From Sphingomonas_R arantia (GTDB lineage: Bacteria; Pseudomonadota; Alphaproteobacteria; Sphingomonadales; Sphingomonadaceae): 64,000 nucleotides of DNA. Under the pieces are notes generated by a model that was not told the origin of the DNA, did no database searches, and was given only the letters and a program-made list of their open reading frames with translations. The DNA lies in contig NZ_JBHUGS010000002.1 of assembly GCF_042682045.1 (NCBI RefSeq), positions 310,001-374,000 on the forward strand, read 5' to 3'. Positions 26,026 through 34,488 of this stretch are shown piece after piece. The first letter of the stretch is position 1; each line of letters begins with the position of its first letter. The position numbers and the translations under genes are program-made.

Positions 26026-26466
26026 TCAGGCGACGCGCGTCCAGCGACCGTCCTCGTCCTGCCGCCAGAAACGCCTTTCCAGCCCTTCGACGTCGTTCAG
26101 CGATCGCCACGCCGCGCGCGCCGCCTCGATCGAGTCGTCGTCGAAGAAGTGGAAGCTGCGGTCATAGTCGAGCGCCTCGGCCCGCCAGCGCCCGTCGACC
26201 AGTGCGACATTTCGCGCGGCGTTGAGCGGATCGAGCGTGGTGGAGAGCAGGACCGGCTGGTGCGCCTCGCCCCCCTGCCCCGCGCGGCCATGCGGTAGGA
26301 AGGCGTCGGCGGCATAGTCCCACAGCTCGCGGTCGAGCCGTTCGAGCATGGCTGGGTCGTCCGCTACCACCAGCAGGCGGGCGCCGGACCCGGTCACACG
26401 CTCCGCGATACGCGGCAAGACCGCGGCGATGGGGGCGTGCCCGAGATGGTAGAAGTCGACCTGCAT
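26026..26466 (-). CDS. holC: DNA polymerase III chi subunit
   Basis: Chi bridges the clamp loader to single-stranded DNA-binding protein at the replication fork. The 146-residue product begins MQVDFYHLGHAPIAAVLPRI, typical of HolC. It has RLLVVADDPAMLERLDRELW in the nucleotide-fold-like core, FLPHGRAG and the region QPVLLST. The C-terminus ends with a short Asp/Arg-rich strand found in alphaproteobacterial chi. The gene lies 81 bp from the pepA stop on the same strand; pepA-holC is a common adjacent pair, which supports the call. Confidence 0.92.
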   Translation of the reverse strand: MQVDFYHLGHAPIAAVLPRIAERVTGSGARLLVVADDPAMLERLDRELWDYAADAFLPHGRAGQGGEAHQPVLLSTTLDPLNAARNVALVDGRWRAEALDYDRSFHFFDDDSIEAARAAWRSLNDVEGLERRFWRQDEDGRWTRVA

Positions 26467-26547
26467 GACGCGGCGTCTAACCCGTCCGGCAGGCCGTGAT
26501 AAGAGGATCCGGGCGACGGCCGCGCCGCCCGGACCTGACGACGCGGA

Positions 26548-28017
26548 TCAGACCTCGAAATTATCGCGGACGAACCGGTCGAGCAGGCGCACGCCGTAAC
26601 CGGTCGCGCCCTTGTCGTGCAGCGTGCCGGGCTTGGCCGCCCAGACCATGCCGGCGATGTCGAGATGCGCCCAGCGGACATCCTTGTCGACGAACCGCCG
26701 GATGAACTGCGCCGCAGTGATCGAACCGCCCGGCCGCGGCCCGACATTCTTCATGTCGGCGATCGGGCTGTCGATCAGCTTGTCGTAGGCATCGCCCAGC
26801 GGGAAGCGCCAGAGCGGGTCACCCGACGCGGTGCCGGCGGCGAGCAGCTGCTCCGCCAGCGCATCGTCGTTGGCGAACAAGCCGCCATATTCATGGCCGA
26901 GCGCGACGATCATCGCGCCGGTCAGCGTGGCGAGATCGACGATCGTCTTGGGCGCGTAGTTCTGCTGCACCCAGGAGATCGCGTCGCACAAGACCATGCG
27001 GCCCTCCGCGTCGGTGTTGATGACCTCGATCGTCTGGCCGGACATCGACGTCACGACATCGCCCGGGCGCGTCGCGGTGCTGGACGGCATGTTCTCGACC
27101 AGTCCGCAGACACCGACGACGTTCACGCGCGCCTTGCGGCCGGCCAGCGTCGCCATCGCCCCGACGACCGCGCCGGCACCGCCCATGTCCCACTTCATGT
27201 CTTCCATGCCTGCGGCCGGCTTGATCGAGATGCCGCCGGTGTCGAACGTCACGCCCTTGCCGACCAGCGCCAGCGCGGGGTCGCCCGCATCGTCGGTACC
27301 GTTCCAGTGCAGGACGAGCAGCTGTGCCGCCCGCGCGCTACCCTGGCTGACGGCCAGAATCGCGCCCATGCCGGCGGCTTCCATCTCCGCTTCGCCCAGC
27401 ACACTCACCTTGATGCCAAGATCGGCAAGCGAGCGGCAGCGTTCGACGAAGCTTTCCGGGTAGATGATGTTGGCCGGTTCGGTGACCAGTTCGCGGGTCA
27501 GCGACAGCCCTTCGGCAAGCGCGGCGAGCGGGGCGTACAGGTTCGCGGCATCGTCCCCGCCGCCAACGATCACAATCTCGGTCAGCGTCGGCTTCGACTT
27601 GTCGGCCAGCTTCGTGCGGTACTTGTCGTAGCGCCAACTGCGCATGAGCGCGCCGAATGCGATGTGCGCGGCCGCGGTCGCCGGGTCGCCGATGCTGCTG
27701 CCGGTCAGGTCGACGACGAGGCTGGTTTCGCCGGAGGTAAGCAGGCGGGCGGCGAGCGCGGAGCCGGCCTTTTCGAGATTGTCGGTCGTCGGTGCGGCCT
27801 TGCCGATCCCGGCGAACAGAACGCGCGACGCCGTTTCGCCGCCGGGTACGAACAGGTCGAGCAACGAGCCGGCGTCGCCGTCGAATCGCTGTGCGGCGGC
27901 AGATGCGGTGGCGAGGGCGGCAGCATCCGCATCGGTCTGCGGAAAGGCTGTGCCGGTGACGGGATAGGCGACGGTCCGGGTATCGACGGGACGGCTGGCT
28001 TCAAAACGGACCTGCAT
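26548..28017 (-). CDS. pepA: Leucyl aminopeptidase (M17)
   Basis: This is a cytosolic two-metal aminopeptidase. The 489-residue product, counted from the ATG at 28017 (MQVRFEASRPVDTRTVAY), has the N-terminal macro-like domain. The catalytic domain carries VGKGVTFDTGGISIKPAAGM, with the metal-binding Lys and Asp. The family signature NTDAEGRMVLCDAI holds Asp, Glu and the catalytic Arg. The longer open frame to 28461 has no supporting sequence. It is divergent from lptD; the 214 bp between them should hold promoters for both, but I see no convincing motif. In E. coli PepA also binds DNA; that role is not implied here. Confidence 0.97.
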   Translation of the reverse strand: MQVRFEASRPVDTRTVAYPVTGTAFPQTDADAAALATASAAAQRFDGDAGSLLDLFVPGGETASRVLFAGIGKAAPTTDNLEKAGSALAARLLTSGETSLVVDLTGSSIGDPATAAAHIAFGALMRSWRYDKYRTKLADKSKPTLTEIVIVGGGDDAANLYAPLAALAEGLSLTRELVTEPANIIYPESFVERCRSLADLGIKVSVLGEAEMEAAGMGAILAVSQGSARAAQLLVLHWNGTDDAGDPALALVGKGVTFDTGGISIKPAAGMEDMKWDMGGAGAVVGAMATLAGRKARVNVVGVCGLVENMPSSTATRPGDVVTSMSGQTIEVINTDAEGRMVLCDAISWVQQNYAPKTIVDLATLTGAMIVALGHEYGGLFANDDALAEQLLAAGTASGDPLWRFPLGDAYDKLIDSPIADMKNVGPRPGGSITAAQFIRRFVDKDVRWAHLDIAGMVWAAKPGTLHDKGATGYGVRLLDRFVRDNFEV

Positions 28018-28231
28018 GTGCGTGTCATTCCTTGTTCTGGTTCGTCGCCGGGCGTCACCCGGCCGGCGTTGCCTGCCAGAAATGGGAAGTGTGCGAAGGG
28101 TTTGCCACCATTCTCCACGGTAAAGCGGTCCCAAGTGCCGTCGATACGGCCTGCCGCATCGACGATTGCAGCCGTCCGGAGTCGATGCGATAGGCGGAGA
28201 TCGGCCATAGCGGCCGCAAAGGGTTGCTGGC

Positions 28232-30541
28232 TTGCAAGTGAAGACGACCGGCGGGGCAATGGTCTCGCTTGCGATCCTGTTATCGGGAACGGCCGCGGCG
28301 GCCCAGTCGGGGTCGGCGACGTCGCCTGTCGCGACCGGCCAGGCCACGGCGCCCGAATCGACCGCGACGCCCAGCCTGCTGCCGCCCATCGTGGCGCCGC
28401 CCGCTGATGTCGGCATCACGGCCCCACTGTCCGACGAGGAAGTGGGTTTCAGCTCCGACACGCTCGATTACGACAGCAATGGCGACATCGTGACCGCCTC
28501 CGGCGACGTGCGGATGGTGCGCGCCGGCAACCGGATGCGCGCGGACCGGATCGTCTGGAACCGCAAGACCGGCGCGGTCCGGGCGGAAGGCAATGTCGCG
28601 GTCGTCAATCCGGGCGGCGACACGGTCTACGGCGACAGCGTGGACCTGACCGATACGCTGAAGGACGGCGTGATCGAAAATCTGCTGCTCGTGCTGGAGG
28701 ATGGCGGGCGGCTGGCGGCGGTACGCGGCACCCGCGTCAACGGCGTCAGCACGCTGGAACGCGCCGCGTACACGCCCTGCGCGGTGACCGATGCGGCGGG
28801 CTGCCCGCGCACGCCGGTGTGGACGATCAGCGCGGTCCGGGTGGTCCACGACCCCGTCAAGCACCGGATCAGCTACCGCGACGCGCGGTTCAAGCTGCTC
28901 GGCGTCACCGTGCTGTGGCTGCCCGGTTTTTCGCACCCAGATGGGCAGCAGGGGGGCGGGCCCGGGTTGCTCGTGCCCGATTTCCAGATCTCGCGCCTGA
29001 ACGGCGTCCAGTTCTCGGTCCCTTATTACATCAAGATGGCGCCGGGCCGCGACCTGACCATCACGCCGCACGTTTATTCCAAGGTCCTGCCGGCGGTCGA
29101 AGGCCAGTACCGCGAACTGACGTCGAACGGCGCGTATCAGGTCGGCGGCATGCTGACCTACGGGTCGCGCTCGCCCGCTTTGCTGGTGCCGACCGATGTC
29201 GATACCGATCGCGGCGTGCGTGGCTACATCGATGCGAACGGCAAGTTCCAGCTCGATCCGAACTGGTCGGTGACAGGATCGCTGCGCTTGACCAGCGACC
29301 GGACGTTCCTGCGGCGGTACGACATCACCAACGACGATCGGCTGCGGTCGGTGCTGAACGTCGAGCGGATCGACCAGGACAGCTATCTGTCGATCGCGGG
29401 CTATGCCGTCCAGACGTTGCGCGCCGGCGCGATCCAGGGGCAGCAGCCGATCGCCATCCCGGCGATAGATTATCGCCGCCGCATCGACGATCCGCTGCTC
29501 GGCGGAAAGGTCGAGCTGCAGCTCAACAGCCTCTCGCTGATCCGTACCGCGGGGCAGGATACGCAGCGCGCCTTTGCCGGCGCGCGCTGGGACCTCCGCC
29601 GGCTGACGACGCTGGGACAGGAAGTGACGCTGACCGCCTATGCGCGCGGCGACGTTTATCACAGCGACGACGGCATCTCGACGCCGACGGTCAGCTATCG
29701 CGGTCAGGACGGCTGGCAGGGCCGCGGCATCGTGGCGGGCGCGGTCGACATGCGCTGGCCGTTCGCGGGGACGTTGTTTGGCGGCACGCAGACGATCACG
29801 CCGCGCGTCCAGATCGTGGCGACGCCGCCGCTTAGGAATTCGGACATTCCTAACGAGGACAGCCGCGCGATCGATCTGGAGACGCTCAACCTGTTCGCGA
29901 TCAACCGGTTCAGCGGCTATGACCGGTTCGAGGACGGATCGCGCGCGGTCTACGGTGCGGAATGGGCGTTCGATCGGCCGCGGCTGTCGGTGCGGTCGGT
30001 CATCGGCCAAAGCTACCGCCTGACCAAGGAGCCGACGCTGTTTCCGCAGGGGACCGGCCTGACCGATCGGTTCTCCGACATAGTGGCGCAGACGACGATC
30101 CGCTACGGCCGGTTCGCAGCGCTGACGCAGCGCATCCGGCTGGACAAGGACAACCTCAATATCCGGCGTAACGAAGTCGACGCGACGCTGGGCGGTCGGC
30201 GCACCTATGCGACGGTCGGCTATTTCCGGCTCAACCGGAACGTCGATACCGCGATCGAGGATTTGCGCGATCGCGAGGAGATCCGGCTGGGGGGCCGCGT
30301 GCAGATCACCCGCACGGTGTCCGTGTTCGGGTCCACCGTGGTTGACCTGACCGGTCCGGGCGAGGACCCGGCTGTGATCTCCGACGGCTATCAGCCGGTG
30401 CGGCAGCGGATCGGCATCCTGTACGCGGATGAATGCCTGGAGGTCGGCGCGACCTATCGCCGCGACTACGACATCATCGGATCGACCCGTCGCGGCAGCA
30501 CGGTCGCCGTCAGGCTGGCGCTCAAGAACCTCGGGCGCTAA
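28232..30541 (+). CDS. lptD: LPS-assembly protein LptD
   Basis: LptD is the outer-membrane barrel that, with LptE, places lipopolysaccharide on the cell surface. After the signal peptide (GAMVSLAILLSGTAAAAQ) and a Pro/Ala/Thr-rich linker, an OstA/LptA-like beta-jellyroll spans roughly residues 70-190 (SSDTLDYDSNGDIVTASGDV). The LptD barrel region follows (VLWLPGFSHPDGQQGGGPGL; GLTDRFSDIVAQTTIRYGRF). Length is 769, normal. The first start in the frame is TTG at 28232, with AAAGGG eight bases upstream and a Lys before the hydrophobic core. GTG 28238 or ATG 28259 are alternatives, but the ATG start would leave no charge before the core. It is the first gene of lptD-surA-pdxA-rsmA. Confidence 0.95.
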   Translation: MQVKTTGGAMVSLAILLSGTAAAAQSGSATSPVATGQATAPESTATPSLLPPIVAPPADVGITAPLSDEEVGFSSDTLDYDSNGDIVTASGDVRMVRAGNRMRADRIVWNRKTGAVRAEGNVAVVNPGGDTVYGDSVDLTDTLKDGVIENLLLVLEDGGRLAAVRGTRVNGVSTLERAAYTPCAVTDAAGCPRTPVWTISAVRVVHDPVKHRISYRDARFKLLGVTVLWLPGFSHPDGQQGGGPGLLVPDFQISRLNGVQFSVPYYIKMAPGRDLTITPHVYSKVLPAVEGQYRELTSNGAYQVGGMLTYGSRSPALLVPTDVDTDRGVRGYIDANGKFQLDPNWSVTGSLRLTSDRTFLRRYDITNDDRLRSVLNVERIDQDSYLSIAGYAVQTLRAGAIQGQQPIAIPAIDYRRRIDDPLLGGKVELQLNSLSLIRTAGQDTQRAFAGARWDLRRLTTLGQEVTLTAYARGDVYHSDDGISTPTVSYRGQDGWQGRGIVAGAVDMRWPFAGTLFGGTQTITPRVQIVATPPLRNSDIPNEDSRAIDLETLNLFAINRFSGYDRFEDGSRAVYGAEWAFDRPRLSVRSVIGQSYRLTKEPTLFPQGTGLTDRFSDIVAQTTIRYGRFAALTQRIRLDKDNLNIRRNEVDATLGGRRTYATVGYFRLNRNVDTAIEDLRDREEIRLGGRVQITRTVSVFGSTVVDLTGPGEDPAVISDGYQPVRQRIGILYADECLEVGATYRRDYDIIGSTRRGSTVAVRLALKNLGR

Positions 30542-30544
30542 GCT

Positions 30545-30577
30545 AAGGTTCAGGCGGGGGCCGGTAGGGAACCTTTT
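30545..30577 (+). terminator. Weak terminator-like hairpin between lptD and surA
   Basis: AAGGTTC (30545-30551) pairs with GAACCTT (30569-30575) around a 17-nt GC-rich loop, followed by TT and then CCC. The T-tract is too short for efficient termination, so it may instead attenuate or stabilise the message inside the operon. Confidence 0.4.
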
Positions 30578-30616
30578 CCCTGTTGCGGCGTGGGACTTTG
30601 TGAATTGGAGCATATC

Positions 30617-31969
30617 TTGGGTGCATTACGAAGGCATCGGGTCGGGCGTGCCGCGCTGTTGGCGGCGGGTCTCGGCTTCGGCGCGGTAGCACTGGCGCAA
30701 ACGGTGGACGACAGCGTCGGTCCTGCAGTGCAGTCGATGAACCTGCCCAACGACCTGACCGTGTTCGGCAAGGTCGACCCGAACGTCCGCAAGGCGACCG
30801 CGATCGTCAACGGGACGATCATCACGCAGACCGACATCGAACAACGCCTAGCGCTGGTGCTGGCGGCGAACGGCGGCAAGGTGGAAGGCGAGGAGCGCGA
30901 GCGGCTGAAGCTGCAGGTGCTGCGCAACCTGATCGACGAGACGTTGCAGATCCAGGAAGCCAAGGCGCGCGACATCGTCATCACCCCGCCCGAGATTCAG
31001 CAGACCTACACGCGCGTTGCCGGCAATTTCAAACGGACGCCCGCGACGTTCGGCACGTTCCTGCGCGAACAGGGGTCGTCGGAAGCATCGATCAAGCGGC
31101 AAATCGAGGGCGAGTTGGCCTGGCGCCGGTTGCTCAGCCGACGGATCGAGCCGTTCGTCAATGTCGGCGACGAAGAGGTTGCCGCCGTGATGGCGCGAAT
31201 CAGCGCCAACAAGGGCGCGGAGGAGTTTCGGATCGGCGAGATATTCCTGTCCTCCACCCCCGAAACGGCAGCAGCGACGCTCACCAATGCGAACCGCATC
31301 GTCGAACAGGTGCGCAAGGGCGGATCGTTCCTCGCTTATGCCCGCCAGTTCTCGGAAGCCTCGACGGCAGCGGTCGGGGGCGATCTCGGCTGGGTTCGCG
31401 CCGAACAGCTGCCGCCCGAGCTGGCGACGGTGGCGCAGACGATGCAACCGGGTTCGGTCAGCGTGCCGATCGCGGTGCCCGGTGGGTATTCGATCATCGC
31501 GGTGGTCGATCGTCGCACCGGTGGCGGCGTCGATGCGCGCGACGCGGTGCTCGCGCTGAAGCAGGTCAGCATCAAGTTCCCGGCCGGCGTGACGCGCGAA
31601 CAGGTGGCGCCCGACGTCGCCAAGTTCGGTGCGGCGATGAAGACGGTGCGCGGTTGCGGTTCGGTCGAGGCGATCGCCAAGACGCTGGGGGCCGAGGTGG
31701 TCGACAACGACCAGATCCCGGTCCGCGGACTGCCCGCCGCACTCCAGCAGATGATGCTCGACCTCCAGATCGGCCAGGCGAGCCCGCCCTTCGGGTCGGT
31801 CGAGGACGGCGTCCGTTCGCTGGTGCTGTGCGGCCGTGACGAAGCCAAGGCGGCGGCCGGCCCGGACGCCGCGACGATCCAGTCCCAGTTGGAAGAGGAA
31901 CGCGTCAACCGCAGCGCGCGGCGTTATCTGCGCGATCTGCGACGCGACGCGGTGGTCGACTATCGCTGA
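30617..31969 (+). CDS. surA: Periplasmic peptidyl-prolyl isomerase SurA
   Basis: SurA chaperones outer-membrane proteins, including LptD, through the periplasm. The product has a signal peptide (RVGRAALLAAGLGFGAVALA) and the SurA N-terminal domain with AIVNGTIITQTDIEQRLALV. One parvulin domain at about residues 200-305 follows (EFRIGEIFLSS, GGDLGWVRAEQLPPEL, GGYSIIAVVDRR), then a C-terminal helix. I chose TTG 30617 because GGAG lies six bases before it and the signal peptide begins properly there, giving 450 residues. A GTG at 30590 would add nine residues without a ribosome site. It sits between lptD and pdxA as in most proteobacteria. Confidence 0.93.
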   Translation: MGALRRHRVGRAALLAAGLGFGAVALAQTVDDSVGPAVQSMNLPNDLTVFGKVDPNVRKATAIVNGTIITQTDIEQRLALVLAANGGKVEGEERERLKLQVLRNLIDETLQIQEAKARDIVITPPEIQQTYTRVAGNFKRTPATFGTFLREQGSSEASIKRQIEGELAWRRLLSRRIEPFVNVGDEEVAAVMARISANKGAEEFRIGEIFLSSTPETAAATLTNANRIVEQVRKGGSFLAYARQFSEASTAAVGGDLGWVRAEQLPPELATVAQTMQPGSVSVPIAVPGGYSIIAVVDRRTGGGVDARDAVLALKQVSIKFPAGVTREQVAPDVAKFGAAMKTVRGCGSVEAIAKTLGAEVVDNDQIPVRGLPAALQQMMLDLQIGQASPPFGSVEDGVRSLVLCGRDEAKAAAGPDAATIQSQLEEERVNRSARRYLRDLRRDAVVDYR

Positions 31970-32966
31970 CGATCCCGCCACGCCGCTCGCCGTCGCGCTG
32001 GGCGATCCCGCCGGGATCGGTCCCGAGATCGTGGCGAAAGCCTGGGCGCTGCGACAGGTCCACCGCCTGCCGCCGTTCTTCGCGGTGGGCGATTGCCGTG
32101 CGATCCGTGCGGTCTGGGACGGCCCCGTCGTGCGCATCGCCGATCCGTCCGAGGCCGCCGAGCGGTTCCACGATGCGTTGCCGGTCGTGCAGGTGGAGGA
32201 CGCGGCCGACATCGTGCCGGGCAAGCCCAACATGGCGGGCGCGCGCTGCTCGCTCGATGCGCTGGAGCTCGCCGCCGGGCTGACCCGGTCTGGGGTCGCC
32301 TCCGGCCTCGTCACCGCGCCGGTGTCGAAGGCGCAGCTCTACGCGATCGGGTTCGTCCATCCCGGGCAGACCGAATTTATCGCCGAACGGTGCGGCGTGG
32401 CGGCGGACAATGTCGTCATGCTGCTCGCCGGACCGACGTTGCGCACGGTGCCGATCACGACCCACCTGGCGATCCGTGACGTGCCGGATGCGCTCTCGAT
32501 CGAGCTGATCGTCGCGAAGGCGCGGGTCGCGGAACGCGGACTGGTACGAAATTTCGGCATCCTGCACCCGCGGCTCGCGATCGCCGGGCTCAACCCGCAT
32601 GCGGGCGAGGAAGGTGCGCTGGGGCGTGAGGAGATCGACCTGATCGCCCCCGCGGTCGAAATCCTGCGCGAAGAAGGGATCGACATCGTCGGGCCGCTGG
32701 CCGCGGACACCATGTTCCACGAACGCGCGCGCGCGCAGTATGACGTGGCGCTCTGCCTCTATCACGATCAGGCCCTGATCCCGATCAAGACGCTGCATTT
32801 CGACGAGGGCGTCAACATGACGCTCGGCCTGCCGATCGTGCGGACCGCGCCGGATCACGGCACCGCGTTCGGTATTGCGGGTCTTAACCAGGCGCATCCC
32901 GGTGCAATGATCGCGGCGATCGCGCTGGCCGGCAAGGCGGTGCGGTACCGGGCGACGTCGGCATGA
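31836..32966 (+). CDS. pdxA: 4-hydroxythreonine-4-phosphate dehydrogenase (start uncertain)
   Basis: PdxA oxidises 4-phosphohydroxy-L-threonine in pyridoxal phosphate synthesis. Diagnostic stretches are LAVALGDPAGIGPEIVAKAW, GLVTAPVSKAQLY, MLLAGPTLRTVPITTHLAI, GLNPHAGEEGALGREE, DTMFHERARAQYDVALCLYH and NMTLGLPIVRTAPDHGTAF, with the zinc-binding histidines. The conserved region starts at about 31980. The only ATG, GTG or TTG upstream in frame is GTG 31836, which would overlap the end of surA by 134 bases and add about 48 residues of no recognisable sequence. ATC 31962 or ACG 31980 would give the usual length but are non-canonical. The stop overlaps the rsmA ATG. Confidence 0.9.
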   Translation: MTKPRRRPARTPRRSSPSWKRNASTAARGVICAICDATRWSTIADDPATPLAVALGDPAGIGPEIVAKAWALRQVHRLPPFFAVGDCRAIRAVWDGPVVRIADPSEAAERFHDALPVVQVEDAADIVPGKPNMAGARCSLDALELAAGLTRSGVASGLVTAPVSKAQLYAIGFVHPGQTEFIAERCGVAADNVVMLLAGPTLRTVPITTHLAIRDVPDALSIELIVAKARVAERGLVRNFGILHPRLAIAGLNPHAGEEGALGREEIDLIAPAVEILREEGIDIVGPLAADTMFHERARAQYDVALCLYHDQALIPIKTLHFDEGVNMTLGLPIVRTAPDHGTAFGIAGLNQAHPGAMIAAIALAGKAVRYRATSA

Positions 32967-33811
32967 CGACCCCGCCGGCGGCGGTCGTCCTGCCGCCGCT
33001 GCGTGAGGTGATCGCCCGCCACGGGTTGGCGGCATCGAAGGCGCTCGGGCAGAATTTCCTGCTCGACGGGCAGCTGCTCGATCGGATCGCGCGCGTGCCG
33101 GGCTTGCTCGATGGGCAGCGCGTGTATGAGGTCGGGCCCGGCCCGGGTGGCCTGACGCGCGCGCTGTTGAAGGCTGGGGCGACCGTCACCGCGGTGGAGC
33201 GCGACCGCCGTTGCCTGCCCGCGCTGGCCGAACTGGGCGATGCCTATCCCGGACGGCTGACCGTCATCGACGACGACGCGCTGGCGATCGACGAGGCGGC
33301 GCTGATGGGGTCCGGCGCGCATATCGCGTCGAACCTGCCGTACAATGTCGGCACGGCGCTGCTCGTTCGCTGGCTGACGATCGAGCCGTGGCCGCCCTTC
33401 TGGGCGTCGCTGACCTTGATGTTCCAGAAGGAAGTGGCCGAGCGGATCGTCGCCGCACCGGACACATCGGCTTATGGCCGGTTGTCGGTGCTGGCACAGT
33501 TCCGCTCGACTGCAACGCTGGCGTTTGCCGTGCATCGCTCGGCGTTCGTGCCACCGCCAAAGGTCACCTCGGCGATCGTGCATCTGGTGCCAGCCGCGCA
33601 ACCCGCGGGGGTTTCGATGCGGACGGTGGAACGGTTGACCGCGGCGGCGTTCGGGCAGCGTCGCAAGATGCTGCGGCAGTCGCTGAAGTCGGTGTCGGGC
33701 GCGGTCGAGGCGCTGGTCGGTCTAGGGATCGATCCTACGCGGCGAGCGGAGACGCTGCCGGTCGCGGACTTCGTGGCACTGGCGCGGGTACTGGACGCCG
33801 CCTCGGCGTAA
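32963..33811 (+). CDS. rsmA: 16S rRNA dimethyladenosine transferase RsmA (KsgA)
   Basis: RsmA dimethylates two adjacent adenosines near the 3' end of 16S rRNA during late 30S assembly. The 282-residue product begins with KALGQNFLLDGQLLDRIAR. The SAM-binding motif VYEVGPGPGGLTRALL lies near residue 54, and the catalytic NLPYN spans residues 124-128. FVPPPKVTSAIVHL and FGQRRKMLRQSL complete the family pattern. The ATG overlaps the pdxA TGA as ATGA. The pdxA-rsmA order is standard. A long inverted repeat follows the stop. Confidence 0.97.
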   Translation: MTTPPAAVVLPPLREVIARHGLAASKALGQNFLLDGQLLDRIARVPGLLDGQRVYEVGPGPGGLTRALLKAGATVTAVERDRRCLPALAELGDAYPGRLTVIDDDALAIDEAALMGSGAHIASNLPYNVGTALLVRWLTIEPWPPFWASLTLMFQKEVAERIVAAPDTSAYGRLSVLAQFRSTATLAFAVHRSAFVPPPKVTSAIVHLVPAAQPAGVSMRTVERLTAAAFGQRRKMLRQSLKSVSGAVEALVGLGIDPTRRAETLPVADFVALARVLDAASA

Positions 33812-33837
33812 GCTTCTAAGTTTAGGGCCTACCCCAA

Positions 33838-33901
33838 CCCGTTTGGTTCGAGCCTGTCGAGAACTCGGCGCTGAGTTCTCGACAGGCTCGAACCAAACGG
33901 G
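33838..33901. repeat. Long perfect palindrome (copy 1 of 2)
   Basis: A 29-bp arm (33838-33866) is the perfect reverse complement of 33873-33901, with a 6-nt loop GGCGCT. The core of the arm is GTTTGGTTCGAGCCTGTCGA. The same core occurs at 45221-45280. It sits between the convergent ends of rsmA and the TPR gene. The tip of the stem is not followed by a T-tract in either direction. Confidence 0.9.
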
Positions 33902-33925
33902 TCAGGGTACTGGCAAACCGTCAAA

Positions 33926-34456
33926 TCAGGGTTTGACGGTCGCCGCTTCCTTGCCCTTCGGCGGGACGACGGTGGTCGCCTGCGCCGTCACGACGGCGGG
34001 CGGCGGACCCTTGGTGATCGCTGCAGCCAGCGCGGTGGCCGGCGCGCAGGGAGTGGCCTTGCAGATCGTCTTGATCTTCGCGAGGTTGAGCTTGGCGCGT
34101 TCGACGGCACCCTTCTGGACCATTGCCTCGCCCTGCCCGCCGAGCGCGGTGACGTCGTTCGGTTCGAGGACGAGCGCTTCGCGGTACAGGCGGATCGCCT
34201 TGCCGGGGAGCGACTGGGCCTGCGCGACACGGGCAAGCGCCACATAGGCGCCGCGGTTGCGCGGATCGACGGCGAGTGCGGTTTCGATCAGGTCGCTCGC
34301 GCCGGTCAGGTTGCCCGCGCGACGGGCCGCTTCGCCAGCTTGCATCAATGCGACCGAACGCGGGTTGATCTGGTCGTCGGGCTTCTGGCCGGATCCCATG
34401 CTGGACACCAGGCCGAGGACGACCGCCAGGGCAATGGCAGGGCCGGAGAAACGCAT
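33926..34456 (-). CDS. TPR-repeat protein with signal peptide
   Basis: The exact role is unknown. The start MRFSGPAIALAVVLGLVSS at the ATG 34456-34454 gives 176 residues with an export signal. It is followed by two to three tetratricopeptide-like units (LMQAGEAARRAGNLTGASDL, then AYVALARVAQAQSLPGKAI and ALGGQGEAMVQKGAVERAKL). The C-terminal third is Pro/Ala/Thr-rich (GPPPAVVTAQATTVVPP). Two cysteines lie close together in ICKATPCAP and could form a disulfide in the periplasm. TPR proteins usually act as scaffolds. Its ATG is 32 bp past the rsmB stop on the same strand, so it may be co-transcribed with rsmB. Confidence 0.85.
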   Translation of the reverse strand: MRFSGPAIALAVVLGLVSSMGSGQKPDDQINPRSVALMQAGEAARRAGNLTGASDLIETALAVDPRNRGAYVALARVAQAQSLPGKAIRLYREALVLEPNDVTALGGQGEAMVQKGAVERAKLNLAKIKTICKATPCAPATALAAAITKGPPPAVVTAQATTVVPPKGKEAATVKP

Positions 34457-34488
34457 GAGGGTATCCTTAAAACTGGCGCGCGGTAACG

